Source: Candidatus Freyarchaeota archaeon
GTDB taxonomy: Archaea; Asgardarchaeota; Jordiarchaeia; Jordiarchaeales; Jordiarchaeaceae
DNA: 64,000 nucleotides
NCBI GenBank assembly: GCA_030587365.1
Contig: JAUQZE010000030.1
Coordinates: 1-64,000, forward strand
Direction of reading: 5' to 3'
Shown here: positions 42,427-50,849 of the stretch, piece by piece
Layout of the letters: every line of letters begins with the position of its first letter
Position numbering within the stretch: position 1 is the first letter of the stretch
Made by a program: the position numbers and the translations under genes
The notes under the pieces: generated by a model
Database searches by the model: none
Seen by the model: the letters and a program-made list of their open reading frames with translations, nothing else
What the model was told of the DNA's origin: nothing

Positions 42427-43377
42427 GTGGAGATTAAGAAAATCGCTGTTCTCGGCTCCGGTACCATGGGTCACGGAATAGCGCAAGTAGCGGCAATGGC
42501 TGGTTTCGAAGTAAACCTGAGGGACACAAATGAGGTAATCCTAGATAAGGCTATGGAAAAAATAAAGGCGTGTCTTAGCAAGTTTGCCCAGAAAGGACAG
42601 ATAACAGAAGAAGATGCTGAAAATGACACCGAGAGAATTAAGACATTCGTACACTTAAAAGAAGCCGTGGAAGACGTTGACTACGTAATAGAGGCAGTTC
42701 CTGAAATCCTTAAACTCAAACAGCAAATATTTAAGGAGATTAATGGATACGCCCCAGAACACACGATTTTTGCTACAAATACGAGTGCACTCCGAATAAC
42801 CGAGATAGCTGAGGCGACAAAGCAACCTGAAAAGGTGGTTGGCATGCACTGGTGGAATCCACCCCAGCTAATGCCCCTAGTAGAGATAATCAAGGGAGAC
42901 AAAACCTCCGACGAGACGGTTGACATCACTTGGCATTTCACACAATGTTTAGGGAAGGTGCCGGTAGTATGCAAGGACTCGCCGGGCTTCATAGGGGTCA
43001 GGCTCCAAGCTGCCTTAGTCATCGAGGCTATATCGATTCTAGAGCAGGGTTTAGCAACCGCTGAGGACATCGACACCACGGTTAAAATGAGTTTAGGTCT
43101 CAGGTTGCCTGTCATTGGTCCTCTGGAAATCGTGGACATGGGAGGCATGGATGTCTTTCTCAACGCTTACGACTACTTACACAGTAAACTGGGCGATAAG
43201 TTCAGACCGCCAGATCTCCTTAGGCAAAACGTGGAAGAGGGTAGGTTGGGTCTAAAGACGGGTAAGGGATTTTATGAGTACACGGCCGAGTCTGCGGAAG
43301 CCCTAACAAAACGCAGGGACGATTGGATGCTGAGCCAGCTGAAAGAGCGTACTAAAGAACTGAGAGGTGATGTCTAG
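42427..43377 (+). CDS. 3-hydroxyacyl-CoA dehydrogenase
   Basis: The 316-residue protein has the Rossmann loop IAVLGSGTMGHGIAQVAAMA, the mid motif ATNTSALRITEIAEA, the catalytic GMHWWNPPQLMPLVEIIKG (His) and the C-terminal helical domain with GPLEIVDMGGMDVFL and a short RLGLKTGKGFYEY tail. It oxidises (S)-3-hydroxyacyl-CoA with NAD+ or runs the reverse reaction. The GTG at 42427 has AAGGAGAT before it. The V4R gene follows by 65 bases on the same strand and is probably co-transcribed. Confidence 0.9.
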   Translation: MEIKKIAVLGSGTMGHGIAQVAAMAGFEVNLRDTNEVILDKAMEKIKACLSKFAQKGQITEEDAENDTERIKTFVHLKEAVEDVDYVIEAVPEILKLKQQIFKEINGYAPEHTIFATNTSALRITEIAEATKQPEKVVGMHWWNPPQLMPLVEIIKGDKTSDETVDITWHFTQCLGKVPVVCKDSPGFIGVRLQAALVIEAISILEQGLATAEDIDTTVKMSLGLRLPVIGPLEIVDMGGMDVFLNAYDYLHSKLGDKFRPPDLLRQNVEEGRLGLKTGKGFYEYTAESAEALTKRRDDWMLSQLKERTKELRGDV

Positions 43378-43442
43378 AAGCATAGAGAAATTAATTGTTA
43401 CTACAACCTAAATTATAAAAATATAAAAGAGGTGAAGTAGTT

Positions 43443-43994
43443 TTGGGAGTAAAAGGTGCATTAGCTTGGAGGATTAAAGCCGAAAAAATGAACTCGTTCT
43501 TTTCAAGAGCGCTAGTTCAATCAACAATCAGCCATTTAATGAGAAAATACAACGATCCAGCAAAAGTTAATCAGGCATTTAAAAACATAGGAATTAATAT
43601 GGGAGAGTTCATATACACACGATACTTGGTTGCGACACAACAACCCGCAAAAAGCCTAGAGGAGTTGGCCAACACCAAGTCAGCCTACAATCTCGGTTTC
43701 AAATTCTTCTTCGGCGTAGCCTTTGATAAAACAGAGTTCAAGAGAGACGGAAAAGATGTCTACATAACTTACAGAATAGCTGACTGCCCAGTTTGCAAAG
43801 ATTTAATATCCCCATCACCACAAGTGTTCTTATGTAATAATATAGCTGGTATCTTTGAATGGATAGAAAGGAATAGATTGCATGATTGGAACGCGGAATC
43901 AGTCACCTGCGATGAGACTCTCTGCCGGGCTCGAGGAGACCCAGTCTGCCAGTTCGTCTTCCACTTCCGTTTAAAGGAACAAGAGTTCTTTTAA
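43443..43994 (+). CDS. V4R (4-vinyl-reductase/hydrocarbon-binding) domain protein
   Basis: This 183-residue paralogue of 22271-22822 has the same length, the same opening (GVKGALAWRIKAEKMN) and the same V4R cysteines in DCPVCKDLISPSPQVFLC and ESVTCDETLCRARGDPVCQ. TTG start with GAGGTGAAG upstream. It lies behind the 3-hydroxyacyl-CoA dehydrogenase gene, so the pair may handle CoA intermediates or sense an aromatic ligand. The DNA downstream of both copies is also conserved. Confidence 0.8.
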   Translation: MGVKGALAWRIKAEKMNSFFSRALVQSTISHLMRKYNDPAKVNQAFKNIGINMGEFIYTRYLVATQQPAKSLEELANTKSAYNLGFKFFFGVAFDKTEFKRDGKDVYITYRIADCPVCKDLISPSPQVFLCNNIAGIFEWIERNRLHDWNAESVTCDETLCRARGDPVCQFVFHFRLKEQEFF

Positions 43995-44150
43995 AAATCA
44001 GTCTGGAATATAAGAGTACCAACTCAAAAAACTACCAAAAAGTAACATACTAGTCTACAGGTTTTCTCCAAAATCATTGTGGCCGTTGAAAGCTATAAAA
44101 AAGAAGTCCTGATTGTCGTCGGTAAGCGGCTGGAAGAAAATTTTGCGACC
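43995..44150 (+). repeat. segment duplicated downstream of both V4R genes
   Basis: Beginning at the V4R stop codon, the DNA matches 22270 down to about 22115 on the opposite strand. Shared strings include AAAAATCAGTCTGGAA, CCAACTCAAAAA, AGTAACATACTAGTCTACA, CATTGTGG and GTTGAAAGCTAT. One frame keeps VESY(K/E)KE...VLIV(V/I)GK. It may be a decaying downstream gene or a conserved 3' element duplicated with V4R. Confidence 0.65.
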
Positions 44151-44274
44151 ATGTTTAAAGACAGGGAAAGCTAACTTCCGCCCACGACCGGCGATTATTT
44201 TTAAAAAATGAAATGTAAACTAAAGTTCCGTTTAAACGTTTTCAAAAATTGTTGTCAAGAGAGGTGTAATAATC

Positions 44275-44445
44275 ATGAATAGTATAAAAATAGTCAAACA
44301 AGAAGCAGGGAAGATGGTACTTCATACCGAGCCAATACCAGCCAAAATTCAAACTGTTAATAATTTCCACCTATGGGGAATGCCTTGCCACAGCTACGCT
44401 TCAAAGGTTGCAAAAATATTATTTTGGTCGAATTTGATGGTATGA
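44275..44445 (+). CDS. possible 56-residue protein
   Basis: An ATG-initiated frame with GAGAGGTG upstream encodes MNSIKIVKQEAGKMVLH and later FHLWGMPCHSYA, ending about 40 bases before the acyl-CoA synthetase start. The good ribosome-binding site supports translation, but I recognise nothing; it may be the truncated start of a longer gene. Confidence 0.35.
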   Translation: MNSIKIVKQEAGKMVLHTEPIPAKIQTVNNFHLWGMPCHSYASKVAKILFWSNLMV

Positions 44446-44484
44446 TAGTTTCCTTAACAGTAAACAAGTAAGGGAGTGATTTGT

Positions 44485-45996
44485 TTGCAGAAGGGTAAAA
44501 CTAGCAAGGTTAGCCTTTACGAAACCATAAATTATGCGATGCGGCCTCGGGCAATAGCAGTGATTGGGGCCTCGCCCGATCACGTTAAGATAGGTACATG
44601 GATACTGAGAAACATTTATTTACTGGGTTTCGAGGGAAAACTTTTTCCGGTCAACCCCCGCTACGATGGAAAGATATGCGGTCTTCAAACCTACCACAGC
44701 ATAGTTGAAGTACCGGGAGATGTAGACCTCGCCGTGTTTGTGATTCCCAACGATAAGGTGTTAGAGGTTCTGGGTGAGTGCGCTGAAAAGAGGGTCAAAA
44801 TAGTTATTCTGGTGAGTGCGGGCTTCGCAGAGTTTAGCAAAGAGGGCAAAATGCTCCAGAACAGGATTAAATCTTTTGGTAACGAAAACGGTATACGTTT
44901 TATTGGACCTAATTGTTTGGGGGTTGTGAACCCGGGATACGAGCTTAACACCACTACAATACCCATGATGCCGCTTTCAGACAGTGTGGGTTTCATCTCC
45001 CAGAGTGGCGGCTTTGCTTGTCAAACCTTCCTCACAGCCAGAAGAATCCATCTGGGTTTCAGCAAAATAGTAAACACAGGCAACGAGGCGGATCTCGACG
45101 CCACAGACTTCTTGGAATACTTCGGTGAGGATCCCGAAACCAGCGTGATTATGTTGTTTGTTGAAAGCATAAAGCGGGGTCAACGCTTTCTGGAACTAGC
45201 CCGGAAAATATCCATGCGAAAACCGATATTGTGTTTGAAGGTGGGTAGAACCGAAAGAGGAGTTAATGCAGCTCTCTCCCACACAGGTAACATTTCCGGC
45301 TCCCACGAAATTTTCAGGGCGGCCATGCGGCAGGCCGGCGTTCTCCTGCCTCGAAACATCGAGGAAATGTTCGAGTGGGCCTTCGCCTTCGCAAACCAAC
45401 CACTACCAAAAGGCAACAGAATAGGAATAGTGACCAATTCCGGAGGACCGGGTGTAGCCCTCGTTGACGCCTGCCTGGAACACGGGCTCGTCGTACCAGA
45501 ACTGCCCTCGGACGTGCAGAAGCAACTGAGAGAAATCCTAGCCCCCAACGCCATAACCAAAAACCCGGTGGACCTCACATTCGCAAGCGACTTCGGAGTC
45601 TACTCAAGGTGCGTAGAGATAATGTTCGAAGAAGCGGATATAGACGGAATGCTAATCTACGGAGTGTTCGGCGAGGATCCCTGGACACACCTCCTAAACC
45701 AGAAAAACCCATCCCAAAAATTCAAGGAACGCCTAGAAAAAGTAGGCAGAGAGAACCTAGAGTACTGGAGCGATGTCATAGTAAAAACGTTCACCGAAGC
45801 AATCCCAAAAATCTTCCAACTAAGTAAGAAATACCACAAGCCAATAATGACCGCGAGCACCTCAGCGCCCTGGGAAGACAAGGCAATCAGATCCCTGCCC
45901 GAAAACGGAATCCCCTTCTTCCGAACCCCCGAAGCCGCAGCGGAAACAATGGCCGCAATGGTGGAATACAGCCGCTATAGGGCAAAGCAAAAATAA
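44485..45996 (+). CDS. ADP-forming acyl-CoA synthetase, alpha-type subunit
   Basis: The 503-residue protein has the CoA-binding domain (RPRAIAVIGASPDHVKIG), the succinyl-CoA-ligase-like flavodoxin domains (RFIGPNCLGVVNPG; DSVGFISQSGGFACQTF) and the SHTGNISGSHEIFRAAM loop bearing the active-site histidine of this group. There is no ATP-grasp beta subunit in the chain or next door, so a partner must be elsewhere. Such enzymes make ATP from acyl-CoA, ADP and Pi at the end of fermentation or degradation. A TTG at 44485 is spaced best from GGGAG; a GTG at 44476 is too close. Codons drift to A/C toward the 3' end. Confidence 0.85.
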   Translation: MQKGKTSKVSLYETINYAMRPRAIAVIGASPDHVKIGTWILRNIYLLGFEGKLFPVNPRYDGKICGLQTYHSIVEVPGDVDLAVFVIPNDKVLEVLGECAEKRVKIVILVSAGFAEFSKEGKMLQNRIKSFGNENGIRFIGPNCLGVVNPGYELNTTTIPMMPLSDSVGFISQSGGFACQTFLTARRIHLGFSKIVNTGNEADLDATDFLEYFGEDPETSVIMLFVESIKRGQRFLELARKISMRKPILCLKVGRTERGVNAALSHTGNISGSHEIFRAAMRQAGVLLPRNIEEMFEWAFAFANQPLPKGNRIGIVTNSGGPGVALVDACLEHGLVVPELPSDVQKQLREILAPNAITKNPVDLTFASDFGVYSRCVEIMFEEADIDGMLIYGVFGEDPWTHLLNQKNPSQKFKERLEKVGRENLEYWSDVIVKTFTEAIPKIFQLSKKYHKPIMTASTSAPWEDKAIRSLPENGIPFFRTPEAAAETMAAMVEYSRYRAKQK

Positions 45997-46045
45997 TAGT
46001 ATACTATAAATGAAAAATAAAAAAACGCAGGAAGGGGCAAGAAAA

Positions 46046-46393
46046 ATGTCGACCAAAAAAGTAAAAGTTCTCAAACCGAAAATACACGAATCCGTTTTCA
46101 ATAGTGTGAGATACTTTGGATAGACTCTAGCACCCTACTTAATGACTCCTATATACGAAGGTTGGGCTACCAACATACTTTCAAGCTTCCAAATCATTAT
46201 CATAATATTCATAATTATAATACTGTTGACAATACCCCTAATCCGATATGTAGGTAAGCAGAGGTTTCCCGAAATGTACTTGGAAAACCCCGAAACGAAA
46301 AGGCGGTACCCAAAGACTGGTAATCAAAGTCCATCCAAAAGAAAATTTCATATTGGAAAAATATCCACATTTAAAAAATTAAGGAGGTTTTAG
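46046..46393 (+). pseudogene. small membrane protein interrupted by an in-frame TAG
   Basis: One frame runs from an ATG at 46046, MSTKKVKVLKPKIHESVFNS, to a stop at 46393, with a single amber codon at 46121-46123. Beyond it are one membrane segment (FQIIIIIFIIIILLTIPLI) and a basic tail. The reading is otherwise continuous and in register. Either the amber is read through (pyrrolysine or suppression), or the gene has one nonsense mutation, or translation starts at the ATG at 46142. No tRNA-Pyl or pylS is in the window. The amidohydrolase follows at once. Confidence 0.5.
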
Positions 46394-46394
46394 A

Positions 46395-47357
46395 GTGTTA
46401 ATCAATGTACATGGCCATTTACTTCCTAGAAATGTATGGTCTGATAAGCACTGGGATTTACTGGCTAGTCAGGTCGCTTCTAGTCTTAACTTGCCCAAAG
46501 AGACTGTATTCGAACAGATGCTGCCCCAAATATGGAATATCGACGCCGAAAGATTAGTTGAGGTTATGGATAGTGCGGGCATCGACAAGGCGATGATTAT
46601 GGGAGTTGACTTCGGGATGTCTTGGGTCGGAGAAGCACCATGGTCGGTGGAAGAGATGAACCATTATATTGCAAAACAGGTAGAGGAATACCCTGACAAA
46701 CTGGCTGGCATCTGTGGAGTGGATCCCAGAAGAGGAGAGCGAGCAATTAAAATATTGGAGAAGGCAGTGGAAGAGTGGGGAATGGTGGCAGTAAAGATAT
46801 GGCCTGTGACCGGATTTTATCCCGATGACCGCGAGTTCTGGCCGTTTTACGAAAAGTGCGTGGAACTCGGTGTGCCTGTTCACTCACACACCGCGTCGGT
46901 TATCTTTCCCGGGCAGGAATCTAAATGGGCGGATCCCATCTATCTCGACGGTGTCGCGTCACACTTCCCGGATCTGAAAATAGTTATGGTTCACTTCGGT
47001 GCGCCTAACTGGACCTATAAATGTGTGGGCATAATGAGTGGGAGACCCAATGTCTATGTAGAAATCTCAGGACATCAGACGTTTGCAGCTGCTATGCCCC
47101 AGCGGTGGTTGAGCGATTTGAGATATTATCTCAATATACCCTCTGTTAGTGCAGGACGCTCTATTGGGGATCGGATAATGTTTGGTACCGATTGGCCTCT
47201 TGGAGTGCAATTGGCCTTGATTGGCTTATCTGAAGAAGTATGGGTTGACTGGGTGAAAAAGATTCCCGAAAAAGGCAAGGAGTATGGCTTAAAATTCACG
47301 CAAGAAGAGGTCAAAAAGATTCTAAGCGATAACGCTAAGAAAATACATAAACTATGA
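46395..47357 (+). CDS. amidohydrolase-2 family (ACMSD-like) metal enzyme
   Basis: The 320-residue protein has the TIM-barrel metal hydrolase signatures: NVHGHLLPRN (HxH) at the start, GVPVHSHTAS, KIVMVHFGAPNW and MFGTDWPLG with the metal-binding Asp. The family includes decarboxylases of aromatic or muconate-type acids (2-amino-3-carboxymuconate semialdehyde decarboxylase, gamma-resorcylate decarboxylase) as well as hydrolases. A GTG start at 46395 follows AAGGAGG. A distant paralogue is at 53865. A role in phenolic-acid metabolism fits the neighbourhood. Confidence 0.82.
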   Translation: MLINVHGHLLPRNVWSDKHWDLLASQVASSLNLPKETVFEQMLPQIWNIDAERLVEVMDSAGIDKAMIMGVDFGMSWVGEAPWSVEEMNHYIAKQVEEYPDKLAGICGVDPRRGERAIKILEKAVEEWGMVAVKIWPVTGFYPDDREFWPFYEKCVELGVPVHSHTASVIFPGQESKWADPIYLDGVASHFPDLKIVMVHFGAPNWTYKCVGIMSGRPNVYVEISGHQTFAAAMPQRWLSDLRYYLNIPSVSAGRSIGDRIMFGTDWPLGVQLALIGLSEEVWVDWVKKIPEKGKEYGLKFTQEEVKKILSDNAKKIHKL

Positions 47358-47505
47358 AACAAAAGCTGGTTTATGTATTTTCAATTTTTGCCGAAATTGT
47401 ACGTAATCAGTAGGTTTAGTGTGAGGGAAAGGACTGGATTAAGGATTAAAATTCTAGAGATTCTGAGAGCTATGCAGGAAGCTACCTTTTTTGACGAGTG
47501 GTAGT

Positions 47506-48270
47506 TCAAATCATGGAGTAGCCGCCACTGACACTGATAGTTTGACCTGTTATCCAACTTGAAACGTCTGATACTAGAAATGCCACTAGTTTTGCTGTGT
47601 CCTCTGGTTCTCCCAGTCTGCGAATTGCGTAAACCTTCAATATTTTTTTAACCAATTCTTCAGCAGAAATCAAAGGTCCAATCAACGGTGTTTTTGTTGT
47701 TCCTGGGCAAACCACGTTCACATTTATCATATAACGTCCCAATTCTTTTGCTAATGCCTTTGAAAAACCGATGATAAATGCTTTAGCCCCTGAGTACACT
47801 GGAAAGTATTGTTCTCCAACTCTACCCGCATCTGAGGATATGCTAACTATTTTTCCGTATTTTCTCTCAATCATGTTTGGAATTACTGCCTTACAACAGT
47901 TGAGGACACCATAAATATTCACATTTATGTCTGGATCCCAGCTTTTTCTGTCCATGTCGTTAAACATTCCATAGGCACCTACTCCGGCATTATTAACCAA
48001 AATATCAATCTGCCCAAATTCCTTCAGCGTGTTATCCACCATGCTGTTAACCTCTTCCCAACTAGCAACATCTGCCTTAGCCTCTAGAACTTTAACTCCG
48101 TGAGATCGTACTTCCTCAGCAACTCTCTTAATCTTCCCTTCGTCAATATCATTAATCACAACATCGACACCTTCTTCTGCAAGAGTTAAGGCAATCTGTT
48201 TTCCGATTCCACTGCCCGAACCAGTAACAATTCCCACTTTTCCTTTCAAACTCAAATCCAAAATCATCAC
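47506..48270 (-). CDS. short-chain dehydrogenase/reductase (FabG-like)
   Basis: The 254-residue SDR has VGIVTGSGSGIGKQIALTLA, INDIDEGKI, the complete DILVNNAGVGAYG motif, catalytic Ser in IVSISSDAGR, and YSGAKAF with YxxxK geometry. The C-terminal WITGQTISVSGGYSMI is typical. Such enzymes reduce 3-oxoacyl thioesters or oxidise alcohols using NAD(P)H. It is convergent with the amidohydrolase gene and seems to be a single-gene unit. Confidence 0.88.
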   Translation of the reverse strand: MMILDLSLKGKVGIVTGSGSGIGKQIALTLAEEGVDVVINDIDEGKIKRVAEEVRSHGVKVLEAKADVASWEEVNSMVDNTLKEFGQIDILVNNAGVGAYGMFNDMDRKSWDPDINVNIYGVLNCCKAVIPNMIERKYGKIVSISSDAGRVGEQYFPVYSGAKAFIIGFSKALAKELGRYMINVNVVCPGTTKTPLIGPLISAEELVKKILKVYAIRRLGEPEDTAKLVAFLVSDVSSWITGQTISVSGGYSMI

Positions 48271-48443
48271 ATCAAATCTCTTTGTGTAAACTCAAATTAT
48301 CACTAAAAATGCTTAAAATATATTAAGTTAATGCCCACAATCCCATCCACATTTGAGTCCATACCAATCTTTAATAAACCTACAGTTATTTTAAAAAAGG
48401 TAAAAATTAATAATTTTTAAAAATGCAGGAAATAAGATTTAAC

Positions 48444-48998
48444 TCATTTTCGCTTGGAAAATTGTGGATTGTACTCCAAAATCTTCTCTACTGCCCATCT
48501 TGTGAGGTCTCCGGTTACCTTGTGGCATTCAAAATTCTCTTTTGTTTCCTGCCACATTTTCATGAATTCCAGTCCCGCTTTCGGGTTGGTGAATCTATAT
48601 GATTTTCCCCAGTGGTGGAACTGAACCTCCTGGCACTGTATGTGTCCATACTTCTCCTGCATCCTTTTGCCGACCTCAGCCACCACGCCGCACACGTTGA
48701 GCATCTTTACGTAGTCTTTCTCAATGTCCTCCTTTGTGAAGCCGAAGCTGTAGCTTATCGCTGCGGCGGCACCAGCCATAGCTCCGCAGGTTCCGATAGC
48801 CATGTTGCCTGTTCCACCGGTTAAGCCTATGGTGGCTTTCCAGACATCGTTAACTGTGGGGTTGTCTTCGTATCCTAGGGTGTCCATAACGGCGGCGAAA
48901 ACGGTGGGGGCGCAGGCACGCCACCTGAGCAGATAATCGTATCCACGCTTGTAGGCTTCGTCAAGAATTTTTTTATCTATTCCTGGGTTTTTAGTCAA
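48444..48998 (-). CDS. C_GCAxxG_C_C-family protein
   Basis: The 184-residue protein contains the namesake pattern around residue 70: GTGNMAIGTCGAMAGAAAAI, then NVCGVVAEVG and later HIQCQEVQFH and NFECHKV. The spacing of cysteines suggests a metal or cluster site or redox pair; the family is often found near oxidoreductases and its function is unsettled. A TTG at 48998 follows AGGAGG. The C-terminal end exists as a decayed copy at 13537-13798. Confidence 0.78.
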   Translation of the reverse strand: MTKNPGIDKKILDEAYKRGYDYLLRWRACAPTVFAAVMDTLGYEDNPTVNDVWKATIGLTGGTGNMAIGTCGAMAGAAAAISYSFGFTKEDIEKDYVKMLNVCGVVAEVGKRMQEKYGHIQCQEVQFHHWGKSYRFTNPKAGLEFMKMWQETKENFECHKVTGDLTRWAVEKILEYNPQFSKRK

Positions 48999-49337
48999 AA
49001 ATTAATCCTCCTCTTCTCTTTGTATAGTCTCTAAATTCATAATGATTTTTAATAATAAAGCTTCCGTTAGCCTTTGTAACCGGGTTTCTATTCAACTTGG
49101 CATCATCAACTAAAAAACTACAGAATAACAATACTTTCAACACCGGCGGGTAATTTTTGGAATTCATAAGTCCTGACTGGTGTATCTAAATTATTGTCTT
49201 CAAAAAACCAGAAATGGGGGTTTCATTTTTTTGCAAAACATTTTTTATACTAAATTGGTATTAACTTATGATGACCAACAAGTATTTTTGCAAGTACTTG
49301 GGTTAATTTTGAATATGTGTTTTGAAGGTGTTTATAG
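48999..49337. promoter_or_regulatory. upstream region of the first KaiC/V4R gene
   Basis: These 339 bases between the divergent C_GCAxxG gene and the KaiC/V4R gene are AT-rich and show no convincing frame or repeat. The last 20 bases before the start (TTTTGAAGGTGTTTATAG) closely match those before the second KaiC/V4R copy, so the ribosome-binding region was duplicated with the gene. Confidence 0.4.
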
Positions 49338-50585
49338 ATGGGGCTTCTTGGCTCTGGTATTTCTGATTTGGATCTCCTTCTTGGCGGCGGATTTATAAGA
49401 GATTCTCCTGTTCTACTGCTGACCGAGACTGGCACTATGGGTGAGCTTCTCCCTCTGCAGATTCTTAATCACAGGATTCAGGAGGGGGATTATGGATTCA
49501 TATTAGATTTGGATTTTCCTCCGGTAAGGATTCGAGATTGGTTTAAATCTTTTAACTGGAATTTGGAAAGTTTTGAAGAGGAAGGTCGTCTTTTTATTGT
49601 GGATGGATTTACTAATCTTTACAGCCAGTTACCCACAGAGGAAAAATATGTTATAGAGAATCCTAGAGACATTGTACATCTCGACTCCTACCTTTATGAT
49701 TTGACGTCCCTCATTGAAAAGTACAAAAATAAATTGTTTGGCGTTCTCTTTCTGAGTAATGCGTTTTTAACAAAGGGGCAACAGCTTGACAAGATAATTA
49801 ACCTGATCTACAAAACCCGGATAACCCTGAGCCAGTTTGGTGCCTCGGTGTTCGTTTTTGATAGGGGGATGATGGATGAGAAAACTCTGAGCACGCTTGA
49901 ACACGCTTTCGACTACGTGATTGAACTAAAGGTCGCAGAGCAGGAGAAAAGGTTTCAGAAGTACCTGAGAATCATCAAGTCCCCTTTAATAAGCTATGTA
50001 AACGATATAGTTCCCTACGAAGTTACCCCGAGCGGAATCAGCCTGAGAACAGACATTATTAGAGAATTCGAGAGCATGAAACTAAACGTTAAGATGCCGG
50101 AGAACGGTGTCATTGACTTTCTAGGTGTTAGAATGACATTTTTCCCCGCCGCAGCACTTCCATTGCTTACCAAATTTCTATTCGAAGGGCGTGACCATGA
50201 AGCAGGCTACGTCCTAACCCGCTTACTAGGAGAAAAAACAGTACGTCTAATTTTTAATAATTTATCAGAAAAATTCAAACTTAACAATTTAGAAGAGGCA
50301 GTCACATTTTACGCCAGACTCGCAACACTTGTAGGACTTGGAGAAATAACTGTTCAGGAATATGACTTGCAAAAAGGTGTCATACGATTACGAACCTTAA
50401 ACTCACCTATATGTACACAGTTCAAAAATTCGGGTAAAAATATGGGAGCCTTCCTAGAAGGAGTAATAGGAGGGGCCGCGGAAGTCTACCTAGGACCTGA
50501 GAGCAAATGTAAAGAAGTTAAGTGCATCTCAAAGGGCGACGAATACTGCGAATACCTCGTCACTTTTCCTTCAGAGAAAAAATAA
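49338..50585 (+). CDS. KaiC-like protein with altered Walker A, fused to a V4R domain (copy 1)
   Basis: The 415-residue protein begins like a RecA/KaiC ATPase (SGISDLDLLLGGGFIRDSPV). Where GxxGxGKT should stand it has LLLTETGTMGELLPLQIL, without the lysine, so nucleotide hydrolysis is doubtful. A Walker-B-like LFGVLFLSN follows. The C-terminal 150 residues form a V4R domain ending ESKCKEVKCISKGDEYCEYL. The layout suggests a ligand-sensing signalling protein. GAAGGTG precedes the ATG. A tandem paralogue follows at 50850. Confidence 0.75.
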   Translation: MGLLGSGISDLDLLLGGGFIRDSPVLLLTETGTMGELLPLQILNHRIQEGDYGFILDLDFPPVRIRDWFKSFNWNLESFEEEGRLFIVDGFTNLYSQLPTEEKYVIENPRDIVHLDSYLYDLTSLIEKYKNKLFGVLFLSNAFLTKGQQLDKIINLIYKTRITLSQFGASVFVFDRGMMDEKTLSTLEHAFDYVIELKVAEQEKRFQKYLRIIKSPLISYVNDIVPYEVTPSGISLRTDIIREFESMKLNVKMPENGVIDFLGVRMTFFPAAALPLLTKFLFEGRDHEAGYVLTRLLGEKTVRLIFNNLSEKFKLNNLEEAVTFYARLATLVGLGEITVQEYDLQKGVIRLRTLNSPICTQFKNSGKNMGAFLEGVIGGAAEVYLGPESKCKEVKCISKGDEYCEYLVTFPSEKK

Positions 50586-50849
50586 AACAGAAAATCAAAC
50601 CGAAAAAAATCACATTCAGGTATGTCGCCTAAATATGGGCAAAAAAATAATAATATATTAGTCCTCTGTTTAGTTTCTAATTATTTTTGTTTTTAAGAAA
50701 TCTAAATTTTAAGAGACTCTTATAAAAACTTAATTTCGAATTAGTTTGCCAAACATTTATTACAACGGCTCTATCTAGATTTACAGTAGATAAGTAATGC
50801 AAGTAAGTGGGATTATTTTGAATCCATGCGTGTTCGAAGGTGCTTATTT

